Source: Erpetoichthys calabaricus (lineage: Eukaryota; Chordata; Cladistia; Polypteriformes; Polypteridae). Taken from it: a stretch of 64,000 bases of DNA. The first letter of the stretch is position 1. The number at the start of each line of letters is the position of its first letter. A program made the position numbers and the translations under genes. The stretch spans positions 284,976,667 through 285,040,666 of the forward strand of contig NC_041394.2 of assembly GCF_900747795.2 (NCBI RefSeq). Reading direction: 5' to 3'. Below the pieces are notes generated by a model that saw only the letters and a list, made by a program, of their open reading frames with translations, was not told the origin of the DNA and ran no database searches. This document shows positions 36,346 to 47,630 of the stretch, piece after piece.

Positions 36346-37711
36346 CCCAAGTCCTGCATACAGGCTGGGTGACAACTAAGAATAGATTGGTGACAACTGG
36401 AGAGACAGTTGACAGCATGGAAAGAGGGCAACAGGGGCAGGAAGGGGTAGCAGCCCGACCTGTATCTTATGTAAGGAAGAACCCAACAAAGCTACAGATC
36501 GACTCAAAGACACAAACCCCCAGGTGTGCCCGAGAAGTGGGGGAGGATGAGCACCCCATCAGGATTGACCTCAACGACAATGACCTTGGCAAATGGATTA
36601 TCGACTATGATGAGTAGATGCATGTGCAGCAAGGTCTGCAAGAATGAGCGTGGTCTGAAAACCCTTCAAGCCCAAATAAAATGCTTGGCTCAGGGAAGTG
36701 TAGTGCAGCGCACAGGATCTATTCCTGGTGAAACGCAGAGGAGCCCAGCCCGGTATTAACCCACAGTGCCCAGAACCTCCAAGTGCTTAGCTCTCCTGCT
36801 CCTTGCAAAGTTATTTAGCAGCATTGGATTAAATAGCCTCCCACTTTCAACACAGACTGTGGTACCAATTTGACGATGATATAGCCAGAATCATCAACAC
36901 AACAGCAAAGGGGGATGTAGATAAACCACTCCAGACTTTGACCACAATCATTGTCAGCTTTGTGGCAGAGAGGTTTGGTGTTGAGCAGCGCAAGATAACT
37001 ACATCCATCTACACCTTGAATCACAAGGTAGAGAAAATCCAATAACTGTGTCAAGAGCTTTGGACGCTGGCAAGACAGGAGAAAAAACCTCTTGCTGAGC
37101 TTTTCTGTATCATTAGGAAGAAACTTATGACCTTGCATAGAGCAGAATGGCACAGGAGACAGACTGCTTTCTTAGCAGACACTTTTGGCTTCACGAAGCA
37201 TCTGTTAGGGTGGAAGCGCAGCAGCTGCCTAGCTTGTTCCAAGGAAGAGGTAGACCTTTATCTGCACAATACCTAGAGTGACTCTGACACAGAGCAAGAG
37301 CTGGGACCTCAGAGAGCCCTTTTTGACATACCAGTCCCAGTGGTGGAGTACAACACTAGAGACCTCATCTGGAAAGAATTCCAAGAGGTGGTTACATCAG
37401 CCAGATCCAGCTCTGCTCAAGGACCCAGTGGAGTACTCTATAGGGTGTACAGGCTCTGCCCAGAGCTCTTCAGAATCATCTGGAAGATACTGTGAGTGAT
37501 TTGGCAAAGAACAGTGGAGGCATGCAGAGGGAGTCTGGATACCCAAAGAAAAGAATTCAACTAAGCTGGAGCAGTTCAGATCCATCTCACTTCTCAGGGT
37601 GGGGAGAGATCTTTTTCTAGAATGATGACAGATGTCCTCCTTAAGAATGGGTACATTGACACCTCAGTACAGAAAGGTGGAATTCCTGGAGTTCCAGGGT
37701 GCCTATAACAT

Positions 37712-38011
37712 ATGGGAGTTGTGACCCAGCTGATCAGGGAAGCATGCAAAGGGAAGGGAGACCTGGTTGTACTGTGTCTTGATCTTGCCAATGCATTTGG
37801 CCCAATACCCCATAAGCTGGATGAAACTACTCTAGATCGATACCATATACCCAGTAAGGGAACCCATCCTGAACTACTATGGGAACTTCAGGTAACAACT
37901 GAGAATTTAATATCTGACTGGCACCGACTTGAGAATGGAATTATAACTGGGTGTACCATTCTCAGCTATTCTTTTTGCTCTTGCCATAAACATGGTGGTC
38001 AAGGCAGCTGA
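37712..38011 (+). pseudogene. R2-type LINE reverse transcriptase piece
   Basis: The frame reads GVVTQLIREACKGKGDLVVL, then CLDLANAFGPIPHKL (motif A, with the catalytic aspartate in LDLANAFG). SDWHRLENGIITGCTI (motif B zone) follows. Just downstream, in another frame near 38065-38110, ALMDN*TVTTT matches the family's 'FMDDLTVTT', where the DD active site has become DN and a stop follows. The RT is dead by frame and by residue change. Confidence 0.7.
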
Positions 38012-38419
38012 GGCTGAGTGCAAAGGCAAACTATCTAAGTCTGGCACTCGGCAGTCCCCCATCAGAGCACTCATGGACAACTAAACTGTCACCACTACAT
38101 TAGTGCCTGGTGGCAGGTGGATCGTCCAGGGCCTGGAAAATCTCAAATCCTGAGCTAGAATGAGCTTCAAACCAGCAATATCAAGGGCCATGTTGCTGAA
38201 GAGGGGAAAGGTGGTTGACAAGTTTTGTTATTTTGGGGATGGCATTGCAATACTATCCATTACAGAGAAAACAGTCAAAAGTCTAGGCAAGGTCTTTGAC
38301 TGTAGCCTTAGGGATGCAGTGGCTGTCCAAGCAATAAACAAGAAGCTTCAGACATAGCTCCCCACAGTAAACAAATCTGGCTTCAAGGCTCAAGGCTTGG
38401 TTATACCAATCATGGCATC

Positions 38420-39046
38420 TTGCCCCATATCCTGTGGCCCCTGCTGGTGTATGTGGTGACTATATCATCAGTGGAGAGCCTGGAGAGGAATATTCGTTGC
38501 TACCTCCATAGGTGGTTGGGTCTTCCATGCAGTTTATGCAGTGTACCACTGTATGGGAGGAGCAATAAGCTCCAAGTCCCGATAAGCAACCTTGAAGAAG
38601 AGTTTAAAGTGTCATACAAAAGAGAAGCACTGCTCTATCGAGACACCAGGGACTCTAGAGTGATATCAGCAAGAATCTTGGTACAGACAGGCAGGAAGTG
38701 GAGAGCCCAGGATAGTCTGGAGCAAGCAGAGTTTCGGCGGAAACACAAGGCTCTGGTGGGTGTTTTGGCAACACGGTGGGTGGGTTTGGAAGCGATCCCA
38801 CAACCTCTTTATGACAAGGCCCATGGTAATGACAGATGCCATCTAGTCCTGGAGAAAGTGCATGCAGGTGTGGAGGAGGATCAGACCAGCAGAATGGTGG
38901 GCATGTGGCAACAGGGAGCATGGAAAGGGTGGGAAGGAGTGATGGAGAGGCAGTTACCCATGGTTCAAGCCATGTATGATGCCCTACCCAACCCAGCAAA
39001 TCTACATAGCGGGGGCAAGACTGAGTCTCCAGTATGTTCTCTCTGA
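38420..39046 (+). pseudogene. R2-type LINE protein, thumb/C-terminal region
   Basis: This is the longest open segment of the element at 208 codons. It starts PHILWPLLVYVVTISSVESL, the post-RT 'ILPR.LWPLLVYAVP...VESLER' region, and runs through RRWLGLPCSLCSVPLYG-like sequence, FKVSYKREALLYRD and QTGRKWRAQDSLEQAE. It ends with the approach to a zinc knuckle, SPVCSL, followed in another frame by 'TLEHILSSC' (39055-39085), completing a CCHC-like motif upstream of the endonuclease. Frameshifts border both ends. Confidence 0.72.
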
Positions 39047-39130
39047 ACTGGAAAGGACTCACTGGAGCACATCCTCAGTAGCTGCACAATAGCCCTCACT
39101 GAAGACCGCTACCACTGGTGACATGACCAG

Positions 39131-39493
39131 GTGCTCAAGTCAGTGGCAGAGGCCATCTCTAGAGTCATGGCTAATAATAGGATCATTCACAGCCAAAGGG
39201 GCATCACCTTTGTCTGGGCAGGAGAGCAGCCTCAGCCACCGCCTTCATTAGCACAAGGCCTGCTCACCTCAGTGATGGATTGGGAATTGCGAGTAGACTT
39301 GGGTAGACAGCTCAAGTTCATGGACCATGTCACACCAACTTCTTTGAGGCCAGACATGGTGTTAACATCTGCCTCTTCAAAACTGGTGCTTATAGCGGAA
39401 TTGGCAGTCCCTTGGGAGGACCACACTGAAGAGGCTAGCGAACAAAAGCAGTCTGGTGGGGCAGTGCTGGAATGCTCATTGCAAGCCCATTGA
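39131..39493 (+). pseudogene. R2-type restriction-like endonuclease remnant
   Basis: This frame of 120 codons contains DLGRQLKFMDHVTPTSLRPD, then MVLTSASSKLVLIAELAVPW. The family pattern is R-P-D-(10-14)-E/D-L-(T/A)-V-P-W-E, the PD-(D/E)XK-type core that nicks target DNA. PD and the later E are kept here. It sits downstream of the CCHC knuckle, the expected order for R2-type LINEs, whose endonuclease is C-terminal. The family continuation appears in another frame after a stop at 39491. Confidence 0.72.
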
Positions 39494-39800
39494 GGTAGGG
39501 TGTAGAGGCTTTACTGGCCGCTCTTTATACTAGGTCTACACCCTGCTTGGCATCACAGGACCTTCAAAAAGGAGAGCCATAAACTCTACCATAGAGACAA
39601 TAGAGAGGGCCTCCATGTGGCTTTGGATCAGGAGTTCTGAATTGTGGGATATTGCTGCTGGGACACTATTTAGGACCTGATCAACCCTGACTGGGTCACC
39701 TGAGTGAGGGTGTCTGATGTTGTGAGACCCAAAACACCCAATGACCTCAAGAAACATCACTAATGTTGTGTCCCAGAGCATCCTTGGGTGTATCTTTAAA

Positions 39801-41906
39801 TTAAGGCTAAGTGCTTTATTGTGCAAATGCTCTCATGCTTGACCTTCTACAATCGACTGTTTTAAAATTTGTCGCTAGATATTTTAAATCTGAACAGCAT
39901 CTAAGGCGAAACATTTTTACATGTATGAATAAAGTCAAGGTAAATCTAAGTGTAAAATATGCACAGTAAGTGCAGAAAAAAATCAAATAAATATCTGCCT
40001 ACCACTTTAAATCACGAGTCAAGGTATTATTAGGGAATTCACTTATGTGGACAGCCTCCTGTCTGCTGCTTGTCCTCTCTTAGCGGCTTTGGAACTCAAA
40101 TGTATGTCCTTTGGATTATAGAAAAACCAGTCAGCCAGTGGAGCTAAAGAACTCCCCCTCTCTAGTGACCACTTGGACTTCTGACTTCGAGGGCATCTCC
40201 TTTTCATAGTGAGCTTTTTCCATTCCAGTCCCCCCTCCCTGCCAGAAATGTTGCACTTAGGCACTCAAAGCTACTGGACTCAAACTGAGGTCTCTGGATT
40301 CAGAGTGCGGAGTACAACTATCTTAGCCAGCTGAAGAAGGAGTTAAAGAGGAGCCCTCCTCTCTAGTGCCCACTGGTGAGGACAGGCTGTCTCTATTTCA
40401 CCCTCGATATAACTATTTTTTCAATGCAAAACAATGAGGTGAGAGAAATAAGGTTGTCTGACAACATATGTCTATTTGCAATACATTTGTTTTTTATATA
40501 GCAGCAGATTTAAAGTATTTGCTTGTAGCCTTTATTTCTGCTTCTTGCTCCCTCTCAAACACAGTTGATGTATTTTCACCTGCGTCTGACCTTCTTGTGT
40601 CTTTCCAATGCAGTTAGTTGTTCACAGTCCTTCATAATCCATTTTCAGTTAATGTTTTTTACACAATAATTCAGACTGCTCTACACCTTTTAATATCTGG
40701 TGCATTCCATAATAAGTGATGACATAATGCCTCATAGACTTGGCTTGGCCTTGAGAGAGAATGTGATATGAAATGGCCCTCCTTCAATGCTTTAGTGGTC
40801 ATGATACAGGTAGTCAGATTAAGTAGGGTCATTTTCTTACAAATGACAGATGGCAGGCTGAATGATTTTCTTAGAACAGAGGAAATGGTTTTGATAAGTC
40901 AGGCCAAGGCAAGGCATGTCAGTTCCTACATGTGTCATGTTTCCCAGTGATACTGAGTCTATCCAGCTGTCCATCCTTTTCCCTAACTTGCGTATCCTAA
41001 TGTCATCCTAATGTCAATGAAACTGGTTGCATGAGAAATAGAATTCAAATTACAGCATAAGACTATAGAGGTACACAGTAAGATGTTGTGAAAGTTGAAC
41101 CTTCCTTGCCCATTATTCATTTTCACCTAACAATTGACATATTCCTGGCATTTTAACAGAAAATGTTGCTGACCTGAATCCAGGTTTTTCCAGAAAAACA
41201 AAAAATGCTTTTTGTTTTTTCTTCTTTGAATTACTTTATAGCAGAAGCCATGGACTCTTGTAGTATTAATGATGTCTGACTTGGAGGGCTATATTAACTT
41301 TTCACATGACCTAAGGCAATTAGCTGGATCTCCAAAGCCAAAAAGAGCTGAACTGTGTACTTTGGTTTTTAATAAGTTCAACAGAACCATTGTGAGAGAA
41401 TATATCTAACGTATTGTATGTGTCAGCAGTAGAGACCAAATTAAGAGAGTCAAGCAAAGTAGCTGCTGCATGCAGCAAAAAAAGACTGATTCAGATCTTT
41501 CACTAGAACAAAAGCAGTTGGGGATCAACTCAGCATTTATTTGCAGCCACAATGAGCACTGGATAATGCACTAATGCACATCTATGTATAATTTATATCT
41601 GGTTTTATTTTTCATTTTAGCCAACTTTAAAAGCACTGATTTTGGGAAACTGTTGAGGATCACAGTTCACGGCCTATTTTAGTCTAATGTGTGTGGCTTT
41701 GAGGGAGTGCAGTTTGGGTAATGATAGACTTCTTAACAAATTGCCGTTGTGGCTTTTCCAGCATGTCTCATTCAGTCTTGTTATTTTACAAACAAGACTT
41801 TAATGCTACTAAGGCTTCAACATGGATGTTAAATCGAAATCAGGTTTATAGCATTACTTTTTGGGAACACTGTCACTGTTGCATACTGATTATAATACAG
41901 TATATA
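39801..41906. other. Unassigned DNA
   Basis: Frames up to 73 codons lack motifs. No terminal repeats or RNA signals were found. Confidence 0.5.
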
Positions 41907-42516
41907 TCTCTCTATTATATAAAAAAATCATGGGACGAGATGAGACTTTTTAGCCTGGGACAAGACAAGACTTTTTCAGAGAGATAATTTCATGCTCCTG
42001 CGAGATGAGACTTTTTGCCAAGAGATTTAACCATGCAAAGGGCCAGAAATAAAAGAAAAAGAGTATATGACAAAGTAGAATCTTGTAAAGAGGTTCAAAA
42101 ACGTTGGCGCAATACACATGCAGAGACAGTTAGAGATAATGAAAGTACTAAAATTCGGAAGTCTCAAAAAAATGAAAGTAAATATTGCATTAGTGCAAAC
42201 AAACGGAAATTATTACTCAGTGAAATAACGGAACAGCGAAAAGAGATTGAATATATGGACATAAGTGATATGACAGAAGTATGTAGATATTATTCGGATT
42301 TAAACTTTAAGTCGGAGACTTGTAGATCATCTAATTCATGTTGCCATCAGGGAAAAGTAGTGTTTCTTCCCAATGAAGAGGCGTATCTGCGAGAATTAAT
42401 TTGTTGTTTGGTGAAAGTGAAATCCACATACACGAGCAGCAGAGATGCAAAGTGGCTGGCGCATAGTGCAGGCTGGGGGTTAGCAAACGAAGCAAGTAGG
42501 GGGCAAAGCCCCCTAG
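41907..42516 (+). mobile_element. Non-autonomous Helitron with complete ends
   Basis: The element starts TCTCTCTATTATAT (5' TC) right after a host A (41906). It ends with the hairpin AGGGGGCAAAGCCCCCTAG (3' CTAG, 42513-42516), followed by host T (42517). This is the Helitron signature: TC...CTRR inserted between A and T, a 3' hairpin, and no target duplication or inverted repeats. About 500 bp of the 5' part match the minus-strand Helitron at 59763-59216, and the last 50 bp match that element's other end at 56611-56660. It carries only the N-terminal part of the Rep-helicase gene. Confidence 0.88.
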
Positions 42517-42527
42517 TATTGTCATAA
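42015..42527 (+). pseudogene. Helitron Rep-helicase N-terminal fragment
   Basis: This open frame of 170 codons starts at the ATG near the 5' end. After a basic region (NKRKRVYDKVESCKEVQKRW) it reads DMTEVCRYYSDLNFKSETCR, followed by SCCHQGKVVFLPNE. This matches the N-terminal 'C..CGA..W..E......CC..GKV.LP' zinc-binding segment of Helitron transposases. The frame then runs straight into the element's 3' end. The HUH nuclease and helicase domains are therefore missing, because the copy is an internal-deletion derivative. The open frame may persist by chance or youth. No function is expected. Confidence 0.75.
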
Positions 42528-42899
42528 AACCTAAGGCTTGTGTGTCCAGTCCCACACAACAATTTGATTGGTCAGTTTGGCTTGGTGTGATTGGTCAGGT
42601 GGCGCAATGAATGGAGAAGTGCAAGTGTGAGACACATGAGGATGAGAAAAGGCACACACTGATAGTCAACTTTAAAGACAGAAAGTATAAAACTGGATGG
42701 GACATGATAAACCTTGAAAATAACGACAAGTCTGAGAAGCAGGATTTACAGGAACACCTTCGATATACGAAGTGCTGGTGACAAGAGGTTCAGACACATG
42801 CTGATAAAGTGTAAAGGTGCTGAAAATACATGTAGAGCAAGAGATTCCAAATATTTTAAAATTATTCTATTACCTGTCTTCAACAGGTACTGTGGCTAG
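42522..42899 (+). mobile_element. Second possible short Helitron, tandem to the first
   Basis: Just 5 bp after the first Helitron, TCATAAAACCTAAGGC could be a 5' TC end. The block finishes with hairpin ACCTGT CTTCA ACAGGT (42872-42888), then ACTGTGG and CTAG (42896-42899) followed by T. The hairpin-plus-CTAG end is convincing. The start is less so, because the preceding base is G rather than A. A short ORF inside has no motif. Confidence 0.55.
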
Positions 42900-44859
42900 T
42901 ATACATATTATAACAAACAAAAACAGAGAGAACATAAAGGGTTGGTGCACCAACATTTTCCCCATATAAATGATAACAAAATTGTACAACAGGGTACAAA
43001 ATAAATGCAAGGAATGTCATCTCAGATGTGAGTATATCAATGACTGTTCAAGATGGAGACTGAGATGGTTATCAATGCTCCAGGGCATGAAGAGTCGGGT
43101 TCAGGAGGGTGGTCAACAGATGTGATGTCATGGATGGTTTGGCTGTCAATCTTATGATCTGCAGAGTGAAAAAGAAGAAAGGCATCAGTCAACAGTGCCA
43201 ACCCCTGGTTTGGAGTACAATTACCACCAAATGAGTCCTATTGTGTTCAATGGTCTCAATTATACAGTATGTAGTTAGTACATGGCCTCACTAATTTCAG
43301 AGTCAGAAATACCAGGAAAAATTGATGGAGAAGGAGATCAAAATACAAACAAAGTCAAAATGGGCATGTGTCAAAACAAGAAAGTGTGTGTTCTCTAACA
43401 GAGAAATTAGAAACGCTAACCAAAAATCACAATGAAAAAGAAAAAACACTATTTCATCACCAAAGAATCACTAAGAAGAAAACCACTTGCAAGGATTTCA
43501 CTGTTGCTTATCCAGAAACTTGGACAATTCTAGGAGGCTTTGCACAAATTTAAATAATGTCACCCTGATAGCCAGACAAGTTCCTGTAACCATGTTCTAA
43601 GTACCCTTTGTCAAGTCCTAACAAGCAAGAAACAAAAAGGTGAGACTCATTCCAAAACAGAGATGGCTTTGTGGCATAAATGAAAATCATAGATTTATTT
43701 ATTCAAAAAACAGAAGTGATAAATATGAATAGCAGCTCATAGATATGAGATTCAATAACTGCCAAGCAATACAACAAGTACACAACACGTGTTTCGCCCT
43801 ATTTGTGTCACATCAGGTGAACGCACCTTTGCTTGGATATTACCGCGAAAGTGATCTGCTTTTCATAATTGAGAGGATGTTGAGGATGCTGACCAACCAC
43901 AAGTGGTAACCATCCAAATAATCAGACAGCGATTCAGATCTATGAATCGTACATATACACACACACACACAAAGGGATGGGCATAAGTAGGTTTACAGTT
44001 GTGAGTATGTGAAACATACTGTATATATCGTTTAGGTCTTTTAGAGCACTTACAAGATTGTACCTAAGTTCAAGGTGCCATTGTGATATTCTTTTGAGTT
44101 AATAAAGCTATTATAATAATCATAACCTACATGTCTTTCTCCATATGAACTGTAAACCTACTTTTGCCCACCTTGTATATATATCTAGTAAGAGAAACAA
44201 GAGGAGAACAATAAAGATTTGGAATAATAGCCTGGTCACCCCATAAAATTGAAATGCAAAAACAAAAGAAAACACACAATAATTGCAGAGACATCTTTCC
44301 AGACAGGAGTTCATGATAGAACTGACAAAGATGGTGGGGCTTCTGGTTTTCAGAGGAGTTATAGCCATCAATCATCCAGTATGCAGACAGAGGAAGAGAG
44401 AAAGGCATTAGGACACAGCACCAACCCCTGGTGCGGTGATAGAATTAATTTATTTATTTATATACACAACTAATTGTGGACAATCTAAGAAACAAGGTTT
44501 TTCACTAATAAGCCAATCTCATTTCAGCCTCACTGAAATTTAATTATCAAAAAAATTGGAGAAATCCATATTGATATTTTACAATTAATATTCAGAAAGG
44601 ACTATCTTAGTGCTGGTCTACAGCATTTTTAGAATAGTGCAGATAATAGCATGTCTGACTACATGTCAGACTCATTGTGGTTTGAGTTCTGGTTGTATTT
44701 TTTTCTTTTAATTTCTAAAAATATATAATATTTCCTACATTTCTAAAAATATATAATATTTACTATGTCAAAACCCTGATGGACCAAATGAGCAGGCTTG
44801 AGGGTGCACATGCCACCTGGAGAGACAGAAATTATCTGTGACGGACCCTTGCTCCAGAG
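42900..44859. other. Unassigned DNA
   Basis: A stretch around 43775-43830 (ACACGTGTTTCGCCCTATTT, then GTCACATCAGG) resembles a dispersed fish repeat I cannot name. Otherwise nothing is recognised. Confidence 0.45.
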
Positions 44860-45465
44860 CTGCTGGTTCATGTGCATCCATCTTCTCTCATTCAAGGTGT
44901 TGCTCAAGGTGTCCAAGATTTTCTTTCTCTGGACCCTCCTGCAAACAGCGCCGGCTATGCTCACTGTCTTCTTGGTCCTGTGAATTACAAAGTTAGAATA
45001 CCTGGCCGATGCATATCTGTTCACATTTTGCATGTCAATTATGTGAATAAATGGCAAGAACAGGGAGAAGCTTTGATGATAGCTGCTGCAGTTTCTCATG
45101 CTGAGGTTATTATTGGTGATGACTTGAGTGACATGCAGAGGAGTTAATTGTTTGTGTTGATTGACAGCAGTAGTAATGTTTTTTTCTTCCCTTCCAGGTA
45201 AACTGAACTCTATGGGCATAAAATTGTCACAGTCTCTGGCATTAAGGTACTCATGCACCAATATCGCATACCCGACTCAAGGCAGAATGTAATTCATGAG
45301 GAGGCACAGCAGATTCTAGAATTATGGGAAATTTGCAAAAGCAAAGTGACTGGTGTAGCCCTGTTGTTCTCATACCACAACCAGTCAGATCAAAATTTGA
45401 TGATTACTCAGTGCTGCATGTTGATGAATTTTAGGAAAAGCTTGGTCAAGTCTCATATATCTACA

Positions 45466-47630
45466 GTATGTTCCCTAAATCCAGTGCCAACAAAACTAGC
45501 AAAAAGTGCAATGGATGTTCTTGCAGCGCCTATTCTAAACATTATCAATAGTTCATTATTACATGGCACAGTACCTGATCCACTAAAAGTGTCAGTCATT
45601 AAACCATTACTTAAAAAGTCAGACCTAGACCCACTTATACTTAATAATTACTGACATATTTCAAATTTACCCTTTCTCTCTAAAATACTGGAAAAAGTAG
45701 TCGCCAATCAGCTTCAGTCACACCTTACGCATTACAATTTATTTGAGAAATTCCAGTCTGGTTTCCGCACTGGTCATTGTACAGAAATGCCAATAATGCG
45801 GGTTGTAAACGACATTCTGATATCCTCTGATGAAGGAAACTCCACTGTAATTATGTTGTTAGACTTAAGCGCAGCATTTGACACCATTGACCATTCTATT
45901 TTACTGCACAGGCTAAAAAATGATGTTGAGCTTACATACACTGTGCTCGCTTGGTTTAGTTCTTATTTATCAAATCGATTCCAATATGTACAGAAATGTG
46001 CTGACAGTACTCCATCATTATACACAGAAGTTCAATATGGTGTCCCACAGGGCTCAGTACTGGGACCTTTACTGTTTTCACTTTACATGCTTCCACTGGG
46101 ATCTATCATTAGGAAACATAATGTTAATTTTCACTCATATGCAGACGACACCCAGTTATACCTTTCATTTACTGTAGATGAAATGAAGTTTCTCCAATAT
46201 TGTCTTTAATTAGTTGAGTTAGTGAATTAAAGGAGTGGATGGATGAGAACTAACTATGTTTAAACACTGACAATACATACATTAGATGTTAATTGTTGGA
46301 GGGAATGACGCTGATCACAACAATATTTTGTCATCATTTAACTTAATTGGAATCACCATTAATCGTACTGAATCAGCACGCAATGTCAGAGTTATCTTTG
46401 ACTGTAGCGTGTCATTTAAAGCGCACATTACAAAGTTGTCCAAATCATGTTTCTTCCACCTTAAAAATTGTTGGGAAATTAAGGCGCTTTCTAAATAAAC
46501 AGGATTCTGAGAAATTAATTCATGCATTTATCTCTAGTAGGATTGACTACTGCAATGAGGTGTTCACTGGATGTTCAAACTGTTCTTTATATAGCGTCCA
46601 GTTATTTCCAAAATGCGGCTGCAAGAATTATTGCAAGAACAAGAAAATACGAACACATCACTCCAGTTCTTAAATCCTTACACTGGCTCCTGGTTAAGTT
46701 TAGGGCAGATTTCAAAATCCTCCTTTTAAAAAATAAAGCATTAAATGGCCAAGGTCCGGCTTACTAGTCTGAATTTATCATGACTTACAAACCAGAGCGC
46801 ACATTAAGATCTCAAGATGCTGGTCTGCTTATGATTCCAAGAATTAATAAAATAACAATGGGAGGTCGAGCTTTTAGTTACAGAGCCCCTAAACTATGGA
46901 ATGGTCTGCCTGCTACTATAAGAGGTTCCCCTTCAGTCTCAGCTTTTAAATCCCGGCTGAAGACTCACTACTACAGTTTAGCATATCCTGACTAGAGCTG
47001 CTGATTTACTGTACAGACTGCATCTCTGTTGTTAGTCATTAGTACTAAAACATAAGTAACATGATAGTTATAATTTGTTACTCACCCTTACCTATTCTGT
47101 TTCTCTTCTCAGTACTCAAATGTGGCACTTGGTGCCACGGCCCAGCTGCCAAGTTGTTTTGCCTGCCTAAGGTAAAGTCATCCCTGATGGAGGATCACAG
47201 GAATCATGGGGTAGTGGGGTCCTTTCATTGGATTGGCTGGCCCAGAGCTGTTTCAGCTGTGGAATGGCCAAATGGGGGAGGCAGCTTGATGGCTGAGGTC
47301 TCCAGGACTCTAAACAAATCCAAATCATATTATGGGATTTCATCTACTGTTAAATTCTGGTCCGTACTTGTAAATTTTTTATTTTTATACTGTATTGAGG
47401 ATTTGTTCCGTTTTGTGTATTATATTGTATTGACCCCCTTCTTTTTGACTCCCACTGCATGCCCAACCTGCCTGGAAAGGGGTCTCTCTTTGAACTGCCT
47501 TTCTCAAGGTTTCTTCCATTTTTTCCCTGCAAGGGTTTTTTTGGGAATTTTTCCTTGTCTTCTTAGAGAGTCAAGGCTGGGGGGCTGTCAAGAGGCAGGG
47601 CCTGTTAAAGCCTATTGCAGCACTTCTTGT
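45466..47630 (+). mobile_element. L2-type LINE inserted in the gypsy relic
   Basis: This 5'-truncated L2 of 2.17 kb starts inside the RT lead-in (STVCSLNPVPTKLAKSAMDV) and ends with a 3' UTR closely similar to that of the minus-strand L2 at 24772-28975. It is bounded by near-identical 11-mers, ATATATCTACA (45455-45465) and ATATATCTCTA (47631-47641), a probable TSD. The host gypsy reading resumes on either side. The RT is partly open (45787-46209). Later parts are in other frames (46286-46498, 46522-46767, 46780-46995). Confidence 0.87.
45787..46209 (+). pseudogene. L2 reverse transcriptase core
   Basis: An open segment of 140 codons carries motif A LLDLSAAFDTIDHSILLHRL, motif [21 protein letters not shown] and motif C SYADDTQLYL with the YADD catalytic box intact. 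The preceding frame (45253-45654) includes SSLLHGTVPDPLKVSVIKPL, LLKKSDLDP. A stop at 45652 and another after 46209 cut the protein. It would copy L2 RNA at the target nick. Of the two same-family copies with an RT core, this keeps the RT better than the one at 27280-27950. Confidence 0.85.

Larger units (their letters stand above)
36400..39800 (+). mobile_element. R2-type LINE (restriction-like endonuclease), decayed
   Basis: This plus-strand element of about 3.3 kb is rich in stops and frameshifts. From 5' to 3' it has a zinc-finger-like segment CSKVCKNERGLKTLQAQIKC (about 36618-36680), a basic linker with LMTLHRAEWHRRQTAFLADT (near 37120-37180), RT pieces (37712-38011), the C-terminal part (38420-39046), and a tail with RPDMVLTSASSKLVLIAELA (39348 onward). 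The last is the R-PD...E/D pattern of the restriction-like endonuclease of R2/NeSL/HERO-type LINEs. The tail continues as GCRGFTGRSL (near 39500) in another frame. It does not lie in rDNA. The exact clade is uncertain. Confidence 0.7.

Noticed and set aside
44743-45261. 172-codon minus-strand open frame
   Set aside because: It lies antisense to the gypsy pol relic, has no motifs of its own and is explained as a shadow frame.
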